Positions 18,119 through 28,590 of a stretch of DNA of 64,000 bases are shown in pieces. Below the pieces are notes generated by a model. The model was given only the letters and a program-made list of their open reading frames with translations, was not told the origin of the DNA and ran no database searches. The position numbers and the translations under genes were made by a program. Where the stretch lies: NCBI RefSeq assembly GCF_014196125.1, contig NZ_JACIDA010000001.1, forward strand, positions 1,488,001-1,552,000. The letters run 5' to 3'. Source of the DNA: Brevundimonas mediterranea. GTDB taxonomy: Bacteria; Pseudomonadota; Alphaproteobacteria; Caulobacterales; Caulobacteraceae. Position 1 is the first letter of the stretch; every line of letters begins with the position of its first letter.

Positions 18119-18943
18119 TCAGGACGCGCGCGCCATCTGCGCCGGCGCCGGCTGGACCAGGGCCATGATCGCGCCGATGGGCTGGGCCAGACCGCCCTTG
18201 GTGACGGCGCCGGCGCCCATAAAGGCTTCCAGCCCGCCGGCCGCGATCGCCAGCTTGGCGTCGCCGGTCTTGACCGCGACGGATTTCAACGTCTGAGCCT
18301 GTTGACGAATGGCGCGCGTGGCTTGCGCCGGATCCTGATCAAACTGGCTCATCGCGGCCACCAGGATGCGCAACGCCTGGTCCTTGACGTCGACAGGCCC
18401 GTCTGTCGAGCCGTCGGCCCGGCGCTTGCGCGCGCCTGAATATTCGCCCGAGTTGAACCGGCGCCGGTCAGGCCCGACATAGCCGACCGCCTCGACCCAG
18501 GGTCGCGGTTTCAGCGCGACATTCTCGACCCGTTTGAACAGGTCGCCGGTCGTATAGGGTTTGCGCAGAAACTCATGCACCCCGGCGTCGCGCGCGCCCT
18601 TGATGGCGGCGGCGGTCGCCTCGCCCGTCACCATGATGACCGGCGCCATACGGCAGCCCATCGACGACCGGCGCACGCGTCGGGTCAGGGTTTCCCCATT
18701 CAAGGTCTCGCCCGAACGTTCAGTGAAGATGACGCCCGGCTCGACGTCGCGCACCAGCTCCAGCGCCCGTTCTTCATCGCCCTCGGTATAGACCTCGCGC
18801 GCGCCCAGGCCCTTCATGATGTCGGACAGCAATCGCGCCGACGCCGCGTTCGGTTCGACGATCACGATCCGCCGCACAGCGGGTTCGAGACGGCTCAGGG
18901 TTCTGGCGTCGGCGGTGAACAAGGGCTTCTGCTCCGGCTTCAC
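18119..18943 (-). CDS. Response-regulator-like protein with degenerate receiver domain
   Basis: 274 residues. Residues about 24-140 fold like a CheY receiver: IVIVEPNAASARLLSDIMKG, then PGVIFTERSGETLNG, MVTGEA and FLRKPYTTGDLF. The switch Thr106 and Lys128 are kept, but the phosphoacceptor Asp is replaced by Glu75 and the acidic pocket is reduced to Glu30-Pro. The C-terminal 130 residues hold a basic linker (PDRRRFNSGEYSGARKRR) and a helical region of unknown type (QQAQTLKSVAVKTGDAKLA). It may be a constitutive or phosphorylation-independent output protein. No kinase is adjacent. Confidence 0.85.
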   Translation of the reverse strand: MKPEQKPLFTADARTLSRLEPAVRRIVIVEPNAASARLLSDIMKGLGAREVYTEGDEERALELVRDVEPGVIFTERSGETLNGETLTRRVRRSSMGCRMAPVIMVTGEATAAAIKGARDAGVHEFLRKPYTTGDLFKRVENVALKPRPWVEAVGYVGPDRRRFNSGEYSGARKRRADGSTDGPVDVKDQALRILVAAMSQFDQDPAQATRAIRQQAQTLKSVAVKTGDAKLAIAAGGLEAFMGAGAVTKGGLAQPIGAIMALVQPAPAQMARAS

Positions 18944-18997
18944 CCAAAGCCATACAGCAGGCTGGTTAAGGCCCGTTGAATCGACAGCCCCTTCGCG

Positions 18998-20293
<1,296 letters not shown>

Positions 20294-20427
20294 AGTCCGT
20301 ACTCCGCCTTAGCGTTCTCCTCGGAGACCGCGTCAAAACCAGCTGGCGCCGCGTCATCGCGACGATCTGAATGCGGGCGCAGCCTATAGCGAGGGAATCA
20401 TCCGATGTCGTCCCGAACCGTCGTATT

Positions 20428-21585
20428 TTACGACAGTTCCCCCACCGCCGTCTCGAACGCCCACTCCAGCCACGGCGTCGCATCGATCACGTCTGCGACC
20501 TCGACCGTGCAACCGCACCACAGCCTCAGTCCTGGCGGCGCATTCCGGTGCGGCTCCATGTCGAACACGGCCGCCTCGCCTTCCAGCAGGGCTTTGAACC
20601 GCACAACGAAAGCCTTCTGCCCAGCACCGTCCAGGGCCGCGATGCGCGGGTCGGTGAACTTCAGACAGACCGAGGTGGTCGAGCGGATCTCGGGCCGTTC
20701 GGGCAGGAAATCGATCCAGCCGGTCCGCGCCACCCATTCGGCCAGGGCGGCATAGTTCGCGTCCGTCCGCCGGATCAGTTCGCTCGAGCCGCCGATCCCT
20801 TGCGCCCACTCCAGAGCGTCGATCCAGTCCTCGATGGTCAGGATCGAGAAGGTGTTGATCACCACCCCCTGCCCCAGGGCCCGGTCGAACCCCTTGCCGT
20901 CCGTCAGCCGCAGCAGTTTGGGAATGGCCCGATCCGGCCGATACGTGTCCAGCCGCGCCACCGCGCGCGGCGACAGGGCCATCACGCCGATGCCCGCCTC
21001 CCCGCCCAGCGCCTTCTGGAAGCTGAAGGTCACGACATCCAGCTTGTCCCACGGCAGGGGCATGGCGAAGGCGGCCGAGGTGGCGTCGCAGACGGCCAGC
21101 CCCTCGCGATCGTCGGCGATCCAGTCGGCGTCCGGCACCCGCACGCCCGAGGTCGTGCCGTTCCACGGAAACACCACATCCTTGGACCAGTCGGCCTGGC
21201 TCAGGTCCGGCAGTTCGCCCCAGGGCGCTGTCAGCGCCTCCGGCTCCAGCCCCAGATGATCCTTCACGTCCGCCAGCCAGGTCAGGCCGAAATTCTCGAA
21301 CGCCACCACCTGCACCGGTCGCGCGCCCAGCATCCCCCAAAGGGCCGCCTCGACCGCCCCGGTGTCGGACCCGGGCGTATAGACCAGCACATGGCTCTCA
21401 GGGACTTCCAGCACGGCCCGCGTCAGCCTCAGGCCATGAGCGAACCGCTCCACCACCTCCGGCGCGCGAATGCCGCGCCCGAGCAGATCCTGCGGCAGGC
21501 CCGCCAGACTATAGCCGGGCCGTTTGGCCGTCGGACCGGCCGAAAACCACGGCCGCGCCGGCTTCACATCAGGCTTTGCGATCAT
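20428..21585 (-). CDS. serC: Phosphoserine aminotransferase
   Basis: PLP enzyme that transaminates 3-phosphohydroxypyruvate to phosphoserine in serine synthesis. 385 residues, matching the alphaproteobacterial/archaeal-type SerC. N-terminal PWFSAGPTAKRPGY; the PLP lysine is in TFSFQKALGGEAGIG; VVFPWNGTTSGVRVPDADW and INTFSILTIEDWIDAL are typical. The partner gene serA (phosphoglycerate dehydrogenase) is not in the gap to purA, nor elsewhere in the window. Confidence 0.93.
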   Translation of the reverse strand: MIAKPDVKPARPWFSAGPTAKRPGYSLAGLPQDLLGRGIRAPEVVERFAHGLRLTRAVLEVPESHVLVYTPGSDTGAVEAALWGMLGARPVQVVAFENFGLTWLADVKDHLGLEPEALTAPWGELPDLSQADWSKDVVFPWNGTTSGVRVPDADWIADDREGLAVCDATSAAFAMPLPWDKLDVVTFSFQKALGGEAGIGVMALSPRAVARLDTYRPDRAIPKLLRLTDGKGFDRALGQGVVINTFSILTIEDWIDALEWAQGIGGSSELIRRTDANYAALAEWVARTGWIDFLPERPEIRSTTSVCLKFTDPRIAALDGAGQKAFVVRFKALLEGEAAVFDMEPHRNAPPGLRLWCGCTVEVADVIDATPWLEWAFETAVGELS

Positions 21586-21630
21586 GGCTCTCCCCTTGCG
21601 CGACCGCGCTTCATGCGGCTTGTGCGCGGC

Positions 21631-22551
21631 TCAACGCCCCGGCGTATACGGCCGCTTGGCGCGCCAGTCTTCGGCGAATTTAGTCAGGGCCGCGTCCGGC
21701 TCGTCCGGCAGGGTCACGACCAGCCGCGCCAGCAGATCCCCGCGCCGCCCCTGGGCGAAGGCCCCGCGCCCCTTCAGCCGCAGCAGCTTGCCCGAGTTGG
21801 AGCCGGCCGGAATCGTCATCTGCACCGCGCCCTCGGGCGTCGGCACACGCACCTTGGCGCCCAGCACCGCATCGGGCACCGACACCGGCAGGTCCATGGT
21901 CAGGTCCGCCCCGTCGCGTTTGTAGATCGGATGCGGCTCGATCTTCAGCTCAATCAGGGCGTCGCCGTTCTCGGCCCCGCGTCCCGGCGCGCCCTGTCCG
22001 CGCAACCGGATGGTCTGGCCGTCCGCTGCTCCCTTGGGAATGGTCACGTCCAGGGTCCGGCCGTCCGAGAACTGGATCCGCTTGGTCGCTCCGGCGATGG
22101 CGTCTTCCAGACTGATGTCCAGCGTCGCCTTCACGTCCTGGCCGCGCGCGGTGAAGTCCCGCGCCCCGCGCTGACGTCCGCCCCCGCCGAACATGCCGAA
22201 CAGGTCGTCCAGATCGACGCCCTCGAAATTGGCCCGGCCGCCCGGCCCGCCGCCGAACCCGCCGCCCGCGCCTCCGAACGGGCTCCCGCCCGGCCGCGCC
22301 CCGCCGCTGAAGCCGCGATATTGCTCGTTGCCGTCGTTATCCAACTGGCCGGCGTCAAACTTGGCGCGTTTCTCGGCGTCGCCCAGAATGTCGAAGGCCG
22401 CCGTCACTCGTTTGAACTTGTCCTCGGTGATCTTGTCGCCGGGGTTCTTGTCGGGGTGCAGTTCCTTGGCCAGCTTGCGAAACGCCTTCTTGATCTCCTC
22501 CGCGCTCGCGCCCTTGGAAACGCCCAGTTCCTTATAGGGATCGCCTGCCAC
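21631..22551 (-). CDS. cbpA: DnaJ-type co-chaperone (CbpA-like, no zinc finger)
   Basis: 306 residues. N-terminal J domain with HPD (AKELHPDKNPGDKI), a Gly/Phe-rich linker (about residues 80-125), then two DnaJ C-terminal substrate-binding domains (KATLDISLEDAIAGATKRI; NGDALIELKIEPHPIYKRDG). The CXXCXGXG zinc repeats of DnaJ are absent, which makes it CbpA-like. Likely partner is DnaK. It sits between serC and the last GTA gene, all on the minus strand. Confidence 0.92.
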   Translation of the reverse strand: MAGDPYKELGVSKGASAEEIKKAFRKLAKELHPDKNPGDKITEDKFKRVTAAFDILGDAEKRAKFDAGQLDNDGNEQYRGFSGGARPGGSPFGGAGGGFGGGPGGRANFEGVDLDDLFGMFGGGGRQRGARDFTARGQDVKATLDISLEDAIAGATKRIQFSDGRTLDVTIPKGAADGQTIRLRGQGAPGRGAENGDALIELKIEPHPIYKRDGADLTMDLPVSVPDAVLGAKVRVPTPEGAVQMTIPAGSNSGKLLRLKGRGAFAQGRRGDLLARLVVTLPDEPDAALTKFAEDWRAKRPYTPGR

Positions 22552-22640
22552 CTGCGTTGCCGCTCCAACTCAAAAAACCAAGAGGCTGTCAGTTAAGCCA
22601 TGCCCCCGCCCCCGCAAAGGGCCGGACTCGGCATATTTGC

Positions 22641-25600
22641 TCAGATCAACCCGATTTCCGCCTCCACGCCCCAGCCGAACGCCTCGCCCCACTGCGCCAC
22701 GCCGATCCGCGCCGTCGGGGGCACGCCGCCCGGAAAGTCCGCCGTCCGCTCGGCGGCGGAATACAGAATCATCGTCCCCTCGACCTCCATCGTCCGTCGC
22801 ACCGCTCCGGCGTCCCTCACCCGCAGCCGGAACCGCATCGGATCGGCCGCCGCGGGCTCCCCGTCCCAGCCGTCGCCATACAGGCGCACGCGCGGCGTCC
22901 ACCGCACCGTCACCCCCTCGCCCCCGGCCTCGGCGACCAACCCCGCCGGCGACCACGGCCGGGCGTACAGCCCTTGCAAGGTGAAGCCGACCTCGCGGAA
23001 CCCCGCCTCGCCCGGCGGCGCCCCCGCCGGTCCGATACGACAGATCAGCGGCAGGCCCCGTTCGTTGCGCCCGATCTCCGCCCGCGCCAGCCGGTCGTCC
23101 AGAAACACCACCACCGATCCCGTTGCAGCCCCGGCCTGCATCTCGACCTCGGTGCCCTGCTGTCCGCGCAGCAAGCCTGTCAGCCGCCAGGTCTCCGCCC
23201 CGACCAGGGTCGCCGATCGATATTGCACCACCTCCCAACCCGCCGCCGTCTCGACCGCCAGGGCGTTGGCCCCGCCCAGCACCGCCAGCGCCGAGGCGCT
23301 CTGCGGCGCCGCTCCCTCGATCCGGACCGTCAGGGCCTGAACCTCGTCCCAGCGATGCCGAACCCCCGGCCCAAGCACCTCGACCAGCACCCCGACCGTC
23401 GCCGCCGTCTCCATGTCGCCCCGCGTCGTCAGGGTCTCCGCCCCGGCCCCGGCATGCAGCCGCATCGCCCGCCACGGCTCACCCGCCGCCGCCACGACCG
23501 GCCGCCCGTCGTCCTCGCCGCCCATCAAGGGCGGCAGGTCCATCACCCGCACAAAGGGCGCCCCGACCACGGCCGGCGCCTCGCCGCCGCGCCCGCCGCC
23601 CTGATCCTCATAGGTCCGCCGGACCCCGACCGGCTCCAGCACCGCCGACGGCGTCTCGTCCGCCGTCGTCCGCGTCACCCGCCAATCCCCGTCGCGGCCG
23701 TCCAGCCGCACCACATCCCCCGGCTCCAGCCGCAGGGCCTCCAGCGGCCCCAGCGCCAGGCTCATCGTCTCCGCCCCCGCCCCGTCCAGCGCCCGCTCCG
23801 CCGCCGCCCGCGCCAGGCCGCCGCCACACGCCAGCGGCAGATCCAGATCCACCCCGCCGCCGGTCGCCGCCTCAGGGTCCTCGGCCCGCACGACCACCGC
23901 CCCGGTCTGATAATCGGCCGTCTCGTCGATGAACCGCACCCGCGCCTCGCCGGGTCGCGGCTCCAGCGCGCGCGTCGCCGTCTCCGCCGCCCCCTGATCC
24001 GGCAGGGCCAGGGCCTCGCGCGCCAGATCGACGCAGATCGCCGTCCGCCCCAGCACCGCCACCCGCCCGTCCCGTTCAGCCGCCACCGCATCGAACGCCG
24101 CCAGCAGCGGCTCCAGCGCATCGCGCGTCCGCATCGGCCGGTCGATGACATAGCCGGCCGCCGCCCCCTCCACGCCCTCCACCGCCATCTCCTCCGCCGC
24201 CAGACCGCCCCGCGCCAGCACCGCCGCGATCAGGTCCCGCCCGTCCCCCGCCAGGCGTCCGTTCAGCCAGTGCCCGGCCCGCCACGCCCCTGCATCCGCC
24301 CAGACGTCCCCCCGCGCCGGAAAGGCCGGATAGGGACGCGCGTCCCAGCACCAGGCGTCCGCCCCCTCCAGCATCGGCCCGCCATAAACCGCCGACACTG
24401 GATTGTTCTCAGCCGCCGCATAATGCCCCAGCGCCGCCTCCAGCGCGCCTCGCTGCACCGCGTCGTCGCGCGCGCCGGTCGATCCCGGCGGCAGACGGCT
24501 TTCGCTGCTCTTGGGGTCCTGAAACAGGTTCGGCGCATTGCCGCCCCGGTCCACCGCTGCACAGCCGAACTCCGACAGCCGCACCGGTTTCATCCCCGGA
24601 ACCCAGGCCGTCGGCGTCGCGCTCCGCACCCCGCCCGGCCGGTCATGATGAAGGTTCGACCACCAGCCTTTCAGATCCTTGGGCCGGAACAGCCAGTCCT
24701 CGCCATGCGCCGTATCGACGATGGGCGTCCGCATCTGCGCCGCCCGATCCGCCTCATCCGCATAGTACCAGTCGAACCCTTCGCCGCCCGCGACGCCCGC
24801 CGCCAGATAGTTCGGGTCCGCCGCCCCATCGAACGCCGCCGCGTCTGCCCCGCCGTCTCCCTCGCGCCAGTCGGTCAGCGGCGGATACCAGTCGATGGAC
24901 ACATGATCGATATTCGTATCGGCCCACAGCGGGTCCAGATGGAACACCACCTCCCCGCCCGTCTGCCGCCCGAAATATTCGCTCCAGTCGGCCGCATAGG
25001 ACAGTTTCACCCCCGGCCCGACCACCGCCCGACATTCCCCCGCCAGCGCCCGGAATTGCTCGACCGCCGGAAAGCCCCCGGCCGCATCCCGCGTCCAGGT
25101 CACCCCCCGCATCTCCGACCCGATCAACAGGCCGTCCGCCCCCTCCTCGGCCGCCAGCGCCGCATAGTGCAGCGCCATCCGCCGCAGCCCCCAATCCTCG
25201 GCTCCGCCGAACAGGGCCGCGATCTCCGCCGTCGCCCCCGCCCCATCCACGCCCGCCACCCGTCCGCGCCACGGATAGCCGGGGCAGTCCATGAAGACGA
25301 ACGGATACAGCGTCACCTCCAGCCCCCGCGCCTTCAGCTCGCGGATCGCCTGCCGCACGCTCTCGTCCGACGGCGTCCCGCCATAGGCCGGGGCAGATCC
25401 TCCCCCGCTGGGGGAGGTGTCGGCAGAGCCGACGGAGGGGGCCCGACTGACCTCATAAGCTTCGCCGCGTTCGACGCCCGCCACCGACCAATCCATCGGC
25501 TCGGTCGGCTTGTCGCGCCGCTCCACCCCCGGCCGCACCCGGCAATGTCCCGCCCTCAGATCATCCCCGAACCAGCCCACCACCAGACTGACCCGTTTCA

Positions 25601-26369
25601 GGTTCGGCAGTTGCGCCTGCAGCTGATCCAGCGACACGACCAGATCCGCCCGGCCCTCGCCGTTGTGCACATTCTCCGCCGCCGTCCGCGTCAGCCCCTC
25701 GCGCCGCACCACTGCCTCGGTCGCCAGGGCGAACTCCCCCGCACCGGGGATCAGGCACACGCCTTCCAGCAGGTCCTCCAGCCGCGCCCGTTCCCCGCGC
25801 GGTCGCCGGAACACCTCGAAACTCAGCTGCGGAACCCGGTCCCCGAACGGCCCCAGCGGCAAGTCCTCGAACACCACATAGGCCGTGCCGCGATAGGCCG
25901 GCGCTTCCCCCTCCACCGCCTCGATCAGCGGATCCGGCGTCTGCGCTTCGCCCCCGCGATACACCCGCATCGCCACGCCGCTCAGGTCCATCAGCCGCCC
26001 GTCGGCCCAGACCCGGCCGATCCCGTCGATCTCCCCCTCGCACAGGGCCACGGCGAAGCTCAGCGAATAGACATAGTCGACCGTCTTCGGCCCGCCCTTT
26101 CCAGCCCGCCCCTTGGCCTTGCCCTCCAGGAACCGCGCCGCCCAGATCACCTGACCCGTCACCCGCGCCCGCCCGAACACACAGGCCATCGGCGCCCCTT
26201 CCGCCGTCCCCTGCACCTTCAGGGTCTCCAGCCTCGGCCCGACCTGCCGCGCCGGCGACAGCGACCCAACCACCCGATTGTCGATCGCCCGCCCGATCGT
26301 CGCCCCGATCACCCGTCCGACCGGCCCCCCGACCGACTGCCCCACCGCGCTCAGTACGACTTGCGCCAT
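22641..26369 (-). CDS. GTA tail fibre/host-specificity protein (g15-like, TIM-barrel domain)
   Basis: 1242 residues, close to the RcGTA g15 'megatron' (about 1300). An N-terminal tail-hub region is followed by the GTA TIM-barrel-like domain (about residues 330-640: GGTPSDESVRQAI, DCPGYPWRGR, IGSEMRGVTWTRDA, HVSIDWYPPLTDW), then a tail-protein region with an RMT-type C-terminus. It would form the baseplate spike that contacts the recipient cell. A palindromic repeat lies in frame at about residues 309-324 (translated as SVGSADTSPSGGG), in a loop just before the TIM barrel. The frame is otherwise open end to end. Last gene of the GTA cluster. Confidence 0.93.
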   Translation of the reverse strand: MAQVVLSAVGQSVGGPVGRVIGATIGRAIDNRVVGSLSPARQVGPRLETLKVQGTAEGAPMACVFGRARVTGQVIWAARFLEGKAKGRAGKGGPKTVDYVYSLSFAVALCEGEIDGIGRVWADGRLMDLSGVAMRVYRGGEAQTPDPLIEAVEGEAPAYRGTAYVVFEDLPLGPFGDRVPQLSFEVFRRPRGERARLEDLLEGVCLIPGAGEFALATEAVVRREGLTRTAAENVHNGEGRADLVVSLDQLQAQLPNLKRVSLVVGWFGDDLRAGHCRVRPGVERRDKPTEPMDWSVAGVERGEAYEVSRAPSVGSADTSPSGGGSAPAYGGTPSDESVRQAIRELKARGLEVTLYPFVFMDCPGYPWRGRVAGVDGAGATAEIAALFGGAEDWGLRRMALHYAALAAEEGADGLLIGSEMRGVTWTRDAAGGFPAVEQFRALAGECRAVVGPGVKLSYAADWSEYFGRQTGGEVVFHLDPLWADTNIDHVSIDWYPPLTDWREGDGGADAAAFDGAADPNYLAAGVAGGEGFDWYYADEADRAAQMRTPIVDTAHGEDWLFRPKDLKGWWSNLHHDRPGGVRSATPTAWVPGMKPVRLSEFGCAAVDRGGNAPNLFQDPKSSESRLPPGSTGARDDAVQRGALEAALGHYAAAENNPVSAVYGGPMLEGADAWCWDARPYPAFPARGDVWADAGAWRAGHWLNGRLAGDGRDLIAAVLARGGLAAEEMAVEGVEGAAAGYVIDRPMRTRDALEPLLAAFDAVAAERDGRVAVLGRTAICVDLAREALALPDQGAAETATRALEPRPGEARVRFIDETADYQTGAVVVRAEDPEAATGGGVDLDLPLACGGGLARAAAERALDGAGAETMSLALGPLEALRLEPGDVVRLDGRDGDWRVTRTTADETPSAVLEPVGVRRTYEDQGGGRGGEAPAVVGAPFVRVMDLPPLMGGEDDGRPVVAAAGEPWRAMRLHAGAGAETLTTRGDMETAATVGVLVEVLGPGVRHRWDEVQALTVRIEGAAPQSASALAVLGGANALAVETAAGWEVVQYRSATLVGAETWRLTGLLRGQQGTEVEMQAGAATGSVVVFLDDRLARAEIGRNERGLPLICRIGPAGAPPGEAGFREVGFTLQGLYARPWSPAGLVAEAGGEGVTVRWTPRVRLYGDGWDGEPAAADPMRFRLRVRDAGAVRRTMEVEGTMILYSAAERTADFPGGVPPTARIGVAQWGEAFGWGVEAEIGLI
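25399..25444. repeat. Palindromic repeat inside GTA g15
   Basis: Two hairpins in tandem: CCTCCCCC/GGGGGAGG and GTCGGC/GCCGAC, then GAGGGGG. It belongs to the same style of repeat as the others here but is a shorter subtype. It is in frame within the g15 coding sequence. Confidence 0.75.
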
Positions 26370-26387
26370 CTACGCCTCCTCAAATCG

Positions 26388-26534
26388 TCTCCCTCCCCCG
26401 CGGGGGAGGGGGGCCGCGCAGCGGCCGGGTGGGGGCGGCCCGGCAAGGCCGCACGGACCGAGCGTGTATCGCCTTGCCCGCCCCACCCGGTCTCTCCTAC
26501 GGCTCGCCCTGCCCTCCCCGGTCGGGGAGGGAGA
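26388..26534. repeat. Palindromic intergenic repeat, full element
   Basis: Starts TCTCCCTCCCCCGCGGGGGAGGG and ends with the inverted GGTCGGGGAGGGAGA, each arm holding two hairpins and a GGGTGGG/CCCACCC segment, around an unrelated middle. It fills the space between g14 and g15 and reaches the g14 stop. Confidence 0.8.
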
Positions 26535-26537
26535 TAT

Positions 26538-27068
26538 TCAATCCGGAAACCGGAACACCGCCGCCAAACGCCTACGCCACCACATCCCCATCCAGCTCTC
26601 CACCACCGCCCGTCCCCAATAGGCGTGGATCATCCTCGGCTCCGGCCCGCCGCAGTCGCTCAGGATGGCGCAGTGTTTCACCGCCGCACCCGCCGACATC
26701 CGGAACAGCAGCACGTCCCCCGCCCGCATCGCCTCGACCGGCACGGGCCTCAGCCACCGCCCCGCCGCCTCCAGCAAGGTCTCGCGCCCGCCGGTCTCGG
26801 CCCAGTCCGGCGAATAGGCCGGCAGGCCCTCCGGCTCATCCCCCACCACCTCGCGCCACACCCCGCGCACCAGCCCCAGACAATCCGCCCCCACGCCCTT
26901 CATGCTGGCCTGATGCCGATACGGCGTCCCCAGCCAGGCCCGCGCAACAACCACCGCCGCCGCACGCGCCTCTCCCTCCCCCTGCGGGGGAGGGGGGGCG
27001 AGCCGGAGGCGAGACCGGGTGGGAAGGGCCAGGCGACCCGCATCCGCTGCCCCTGCCGCCCCCCTCAC
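26538..27068 (-). CDS. GTA peptidase (g14-like, NlpC/P60)
   Basis: 176 residues. NlpC/P60 cell-wall peptidase domain: LGTPYRHQASMKGVGADCLG (catalytic Cys), AGDVLLFRM and AVKHCAILS (catalytic His region). In GTAs this hydrolase is part of the tail tip and opens the recipient wall. GTG 27068 overlaps the g13 stop (GTGA), as expected for coupled tail genes. Between this start and the domain lies a 60-bp palindromic repeat (26971-27030), read in frame as 20 extra codons. The normal protein would begin almost directly at the domain. Confidence 0.9.
   Translation of the reverse strand: MRGAAGAADAGRLALPTRSRLRLAPPPPQGEGEARAAAVVVARAWLGTPYRHQASMKGVGADCLGLVRGVWREVVGDEPEGLPAYSPDWAETGGRETLLEAAGRWLRPVPVEAMRAGDVLLFRMSAGAAVKHCAILSDCGGPEPRMIHAYWGRAVVESWMGMWWRRRLAAVFRFPD
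26971..27030. repeat. Palindromic repeat arm in the 5' end of GTA g14
   Basis: TCTCCCTCCCCCTGCGGGGGAGGG followed by a CGAGCC/GGAGGCGAG hairpin and GGGTGGGAAGGGCC. Exactly 60 bp, a multiple of three, so the g14 frame is kept. Confidence 0.8.
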
Positions 27069-27691
27069 CGCCGGCTCCCGCCGTCGTTCCGCGCGCTCCC
27101 CGCCGGATAGGCCGTCAGGAAGTCATCTCCCGGCACGTCCGCGAACCCCCGGAAATTCACCCCATTCCCGAACGTGCCGACACAGGTCTCCCACTGCTTG
27201 TCACAGCGCCGCCCCGCCGCCGCGACCCCGCAGCGTTCATCCCCCAGCCGCGCGTCGCACATCCGGCCATAGGTCCGCCCGACCACCCGCTCCAGCTTCG
27301 CCAGCGGCCCTTCCAGATCGGCCAGGAACCGCCCCTCCTCGCGCCGCATCCGCGCCAGGGTCCCGGCCCACAGCCGAACCTTCAGCCCCGGCTCCGACCA
27401 GTCCACCCGCCACAGCTCGACCTTCGCTCCGTCGAACAGCCCCGCCGCCACATCCGCCTCGGTGATCGCCGCGTCATCCAGCGCGCCCGCCGCCGAAACA
27501 GCGCCCGCCGCCAGACCCACGGCGGTCCAGCCGCTTCCGGCCCGACAGACCAATCCGTCCACCGCCAGGTCGCGGTCGTGATCGGTGAACCCCGTCACCA
27601 CCCCGTCGGCCCGCTCCAGCCGCCAAACATGACACAGCGTCGCCGCCCCGCGCTCGATGCGGGCGGCCATTTCGTCCGGTATGTCTCTCAT
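27065..27691 (-). CDS. GTA hub protein (g13-like, DUF2163/BR0599)
   Basis: 208 residues from ATG 27691. Matches the DUF2163/BR0599 tail protein family: an N-terminal domain (TLCHVWRLERADGVVTGFTDHD) and a C-terminal Cys-rich Fe-S-like segment (CDARLGDERCG, CDKQWETCVGTFGN). Together with g12, g14 and g15 it builds the GTA baseplate. The stop overlaps the g14 GTG. A 30-codon upstream extension runs into the repeat and is not used. Confidence 0.93.
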   Translation of the reverse strand: MRDIPDEMAARIERGAATLCHVWRLERADGVVTGFTDHDRDLAVDGLVCRAGSGWTAVGLAAGAVSAAGALDDAAITEADVAAGLFDGAKVELWRVDWSEPGLKVRLWAGTLARMRREEGRFLADLEGPLAKLERVVGRTYGRMCDARLGDERCGVAAAGRRCDKQWETCVGTFGNGVNFRGFADVPGDDFLTAYPAGSARNDGGSRR

Positions 27692-27712
27692 CGTCACCTC
27701 TGTCGTGAGGGC

Positions 27713-27800
27713 GTGACTCGTGACTCGTGAATCGTGAGCGGCGACTTCCCCGAGGCCCGCCGCCGCACCCTCGCGGCTCACGATTCACCAGTCACCATTC
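27713..27800. repeat. Inverted repeat with tandem GTGAATC/GTGACTC units
   Basis: A perfect 13-bp inverted repeat (27727-27739 and 27776-27788) extends imperfectly outwards through tandem 7-8 bp units of the type CGTGACT/CGTGAAT. It fills the 116-bp gap between g12 and g13, where GTA genes normally touch. It differs from the C-rich palindromic repeats. Confidence 0.65.
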
Positions 27801-27807
27801 ACCCGCT

Positions 27808-28419
27808 TCAGACCCGCACCTCGACCAGCGGAACCGCCGCCATCCGACCGGCGTCGAAACTCTCCAGCGTCGTCTCGATCCGGTCCGCATCGAACCGCAC
27901 CGGCGTGTCGAACTGAAAGCCCGCCGTCACCGGCGCGCCCGCCGCCGGCGCGCCGGCCAGCCTCACCGTCCCCGTCGCCGCATCGACGACGAAGCCTGAG
28001 ATCTCCACGCCCCCGACCGACACCCGCACAGATTCCTCGACCGGCTTGGCGATGGGTCGCGCCACATCGCCGTACAGTTTCACCAGCGCGAACGCCGTCC
28101 GCACCCCGTCGCCGACGCCCAGCGCCTGATCCCCGGCCGAAACCGTCCCGCTGGGCGCGCACGACTTGAAGTCGGCGAAGTCCTTGAACCGGAACCCGTA
28201 CAGCCGCCCCCGCCGCGCTTCGAAGAAGGCGATCAGCGCCGCCATATCGTCCAGCGACCTCAGGTTCGCCCCGATCAGATACCGCCGCCGCCCCAGGGCC
28301 CACGGCGTGGACCGTCGCTCGAACCCCGACCCCAGAGTGGTGATCTCCGTCCTCCGCTCGACCCCGCCGGTCGAACCGAACGCCAGCCGCGCGGGCAGGC
28401 GCACCTCATGAAAGGCCAT
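27808..28419 (-). CDS. GTA distal tail protein (g12-like, DUF2460)
   Basis: 203 residues. Typical DUF2460 start (MAFHEVRLPARLAFGSTGG) and body (GFERRSTPWALGRRRYLIG; IAFFEARRGRLYGFRFKDF). It links the tail tube to the baseplate. ATG 28419 has a strong Shine-Dalgarno sequence (AGGAGGAAG). Upstream in the cluster, a plus-strand gene (28591-29304) now separates it from g11. Confidence 0.93.
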   Translation of the reverse strand: MAFHEVRLPARLAFGSTGGVERRTEITTLGSGFERRSTPWALGRRRYLIGANLRSLDDMAALIAFFEARRGRLYGFRFKDFADFKSCAPSGTVSAGDQALGVGDGVRTAFALVKLYGDVARPIAKPVEESVRVSVGGVEISGFVVDAATGTVRLAGAPAAGAPVTAGFQFDTPVRFDADRIETTLESFDAGRMAAVPLVEVRV

Positions 28420-28590
28420 CCGCATCTTCCTCCTGCTCAGAAACGGGCGGCCTATTCGCCCACAGTCTTGTTCGCCCCGGCCGCGCATTGCGGCGGAAAT
28501 CGGGGAACCAGTCGCCAGCTTGGCCTTTACCGATTGCTCGAGCGGCGAAGCTCGGCGATGTTGACCCCGCGCCAAGCTTCGGCGCCAAAC

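Noticed and set aside
22557-27110. Very long plus-strand open frame (over 1500 codons) opposite the GTA g15 gene
   Set aside because: Product is almost pure Pro/Arg/His; it is a high-GC mirror of g15, which has clear homology.
27713-27800. CRISPR-like array
   Set aside because: Units are 7-8 bp and inverted, with no spacers of regular size and no cas genes.
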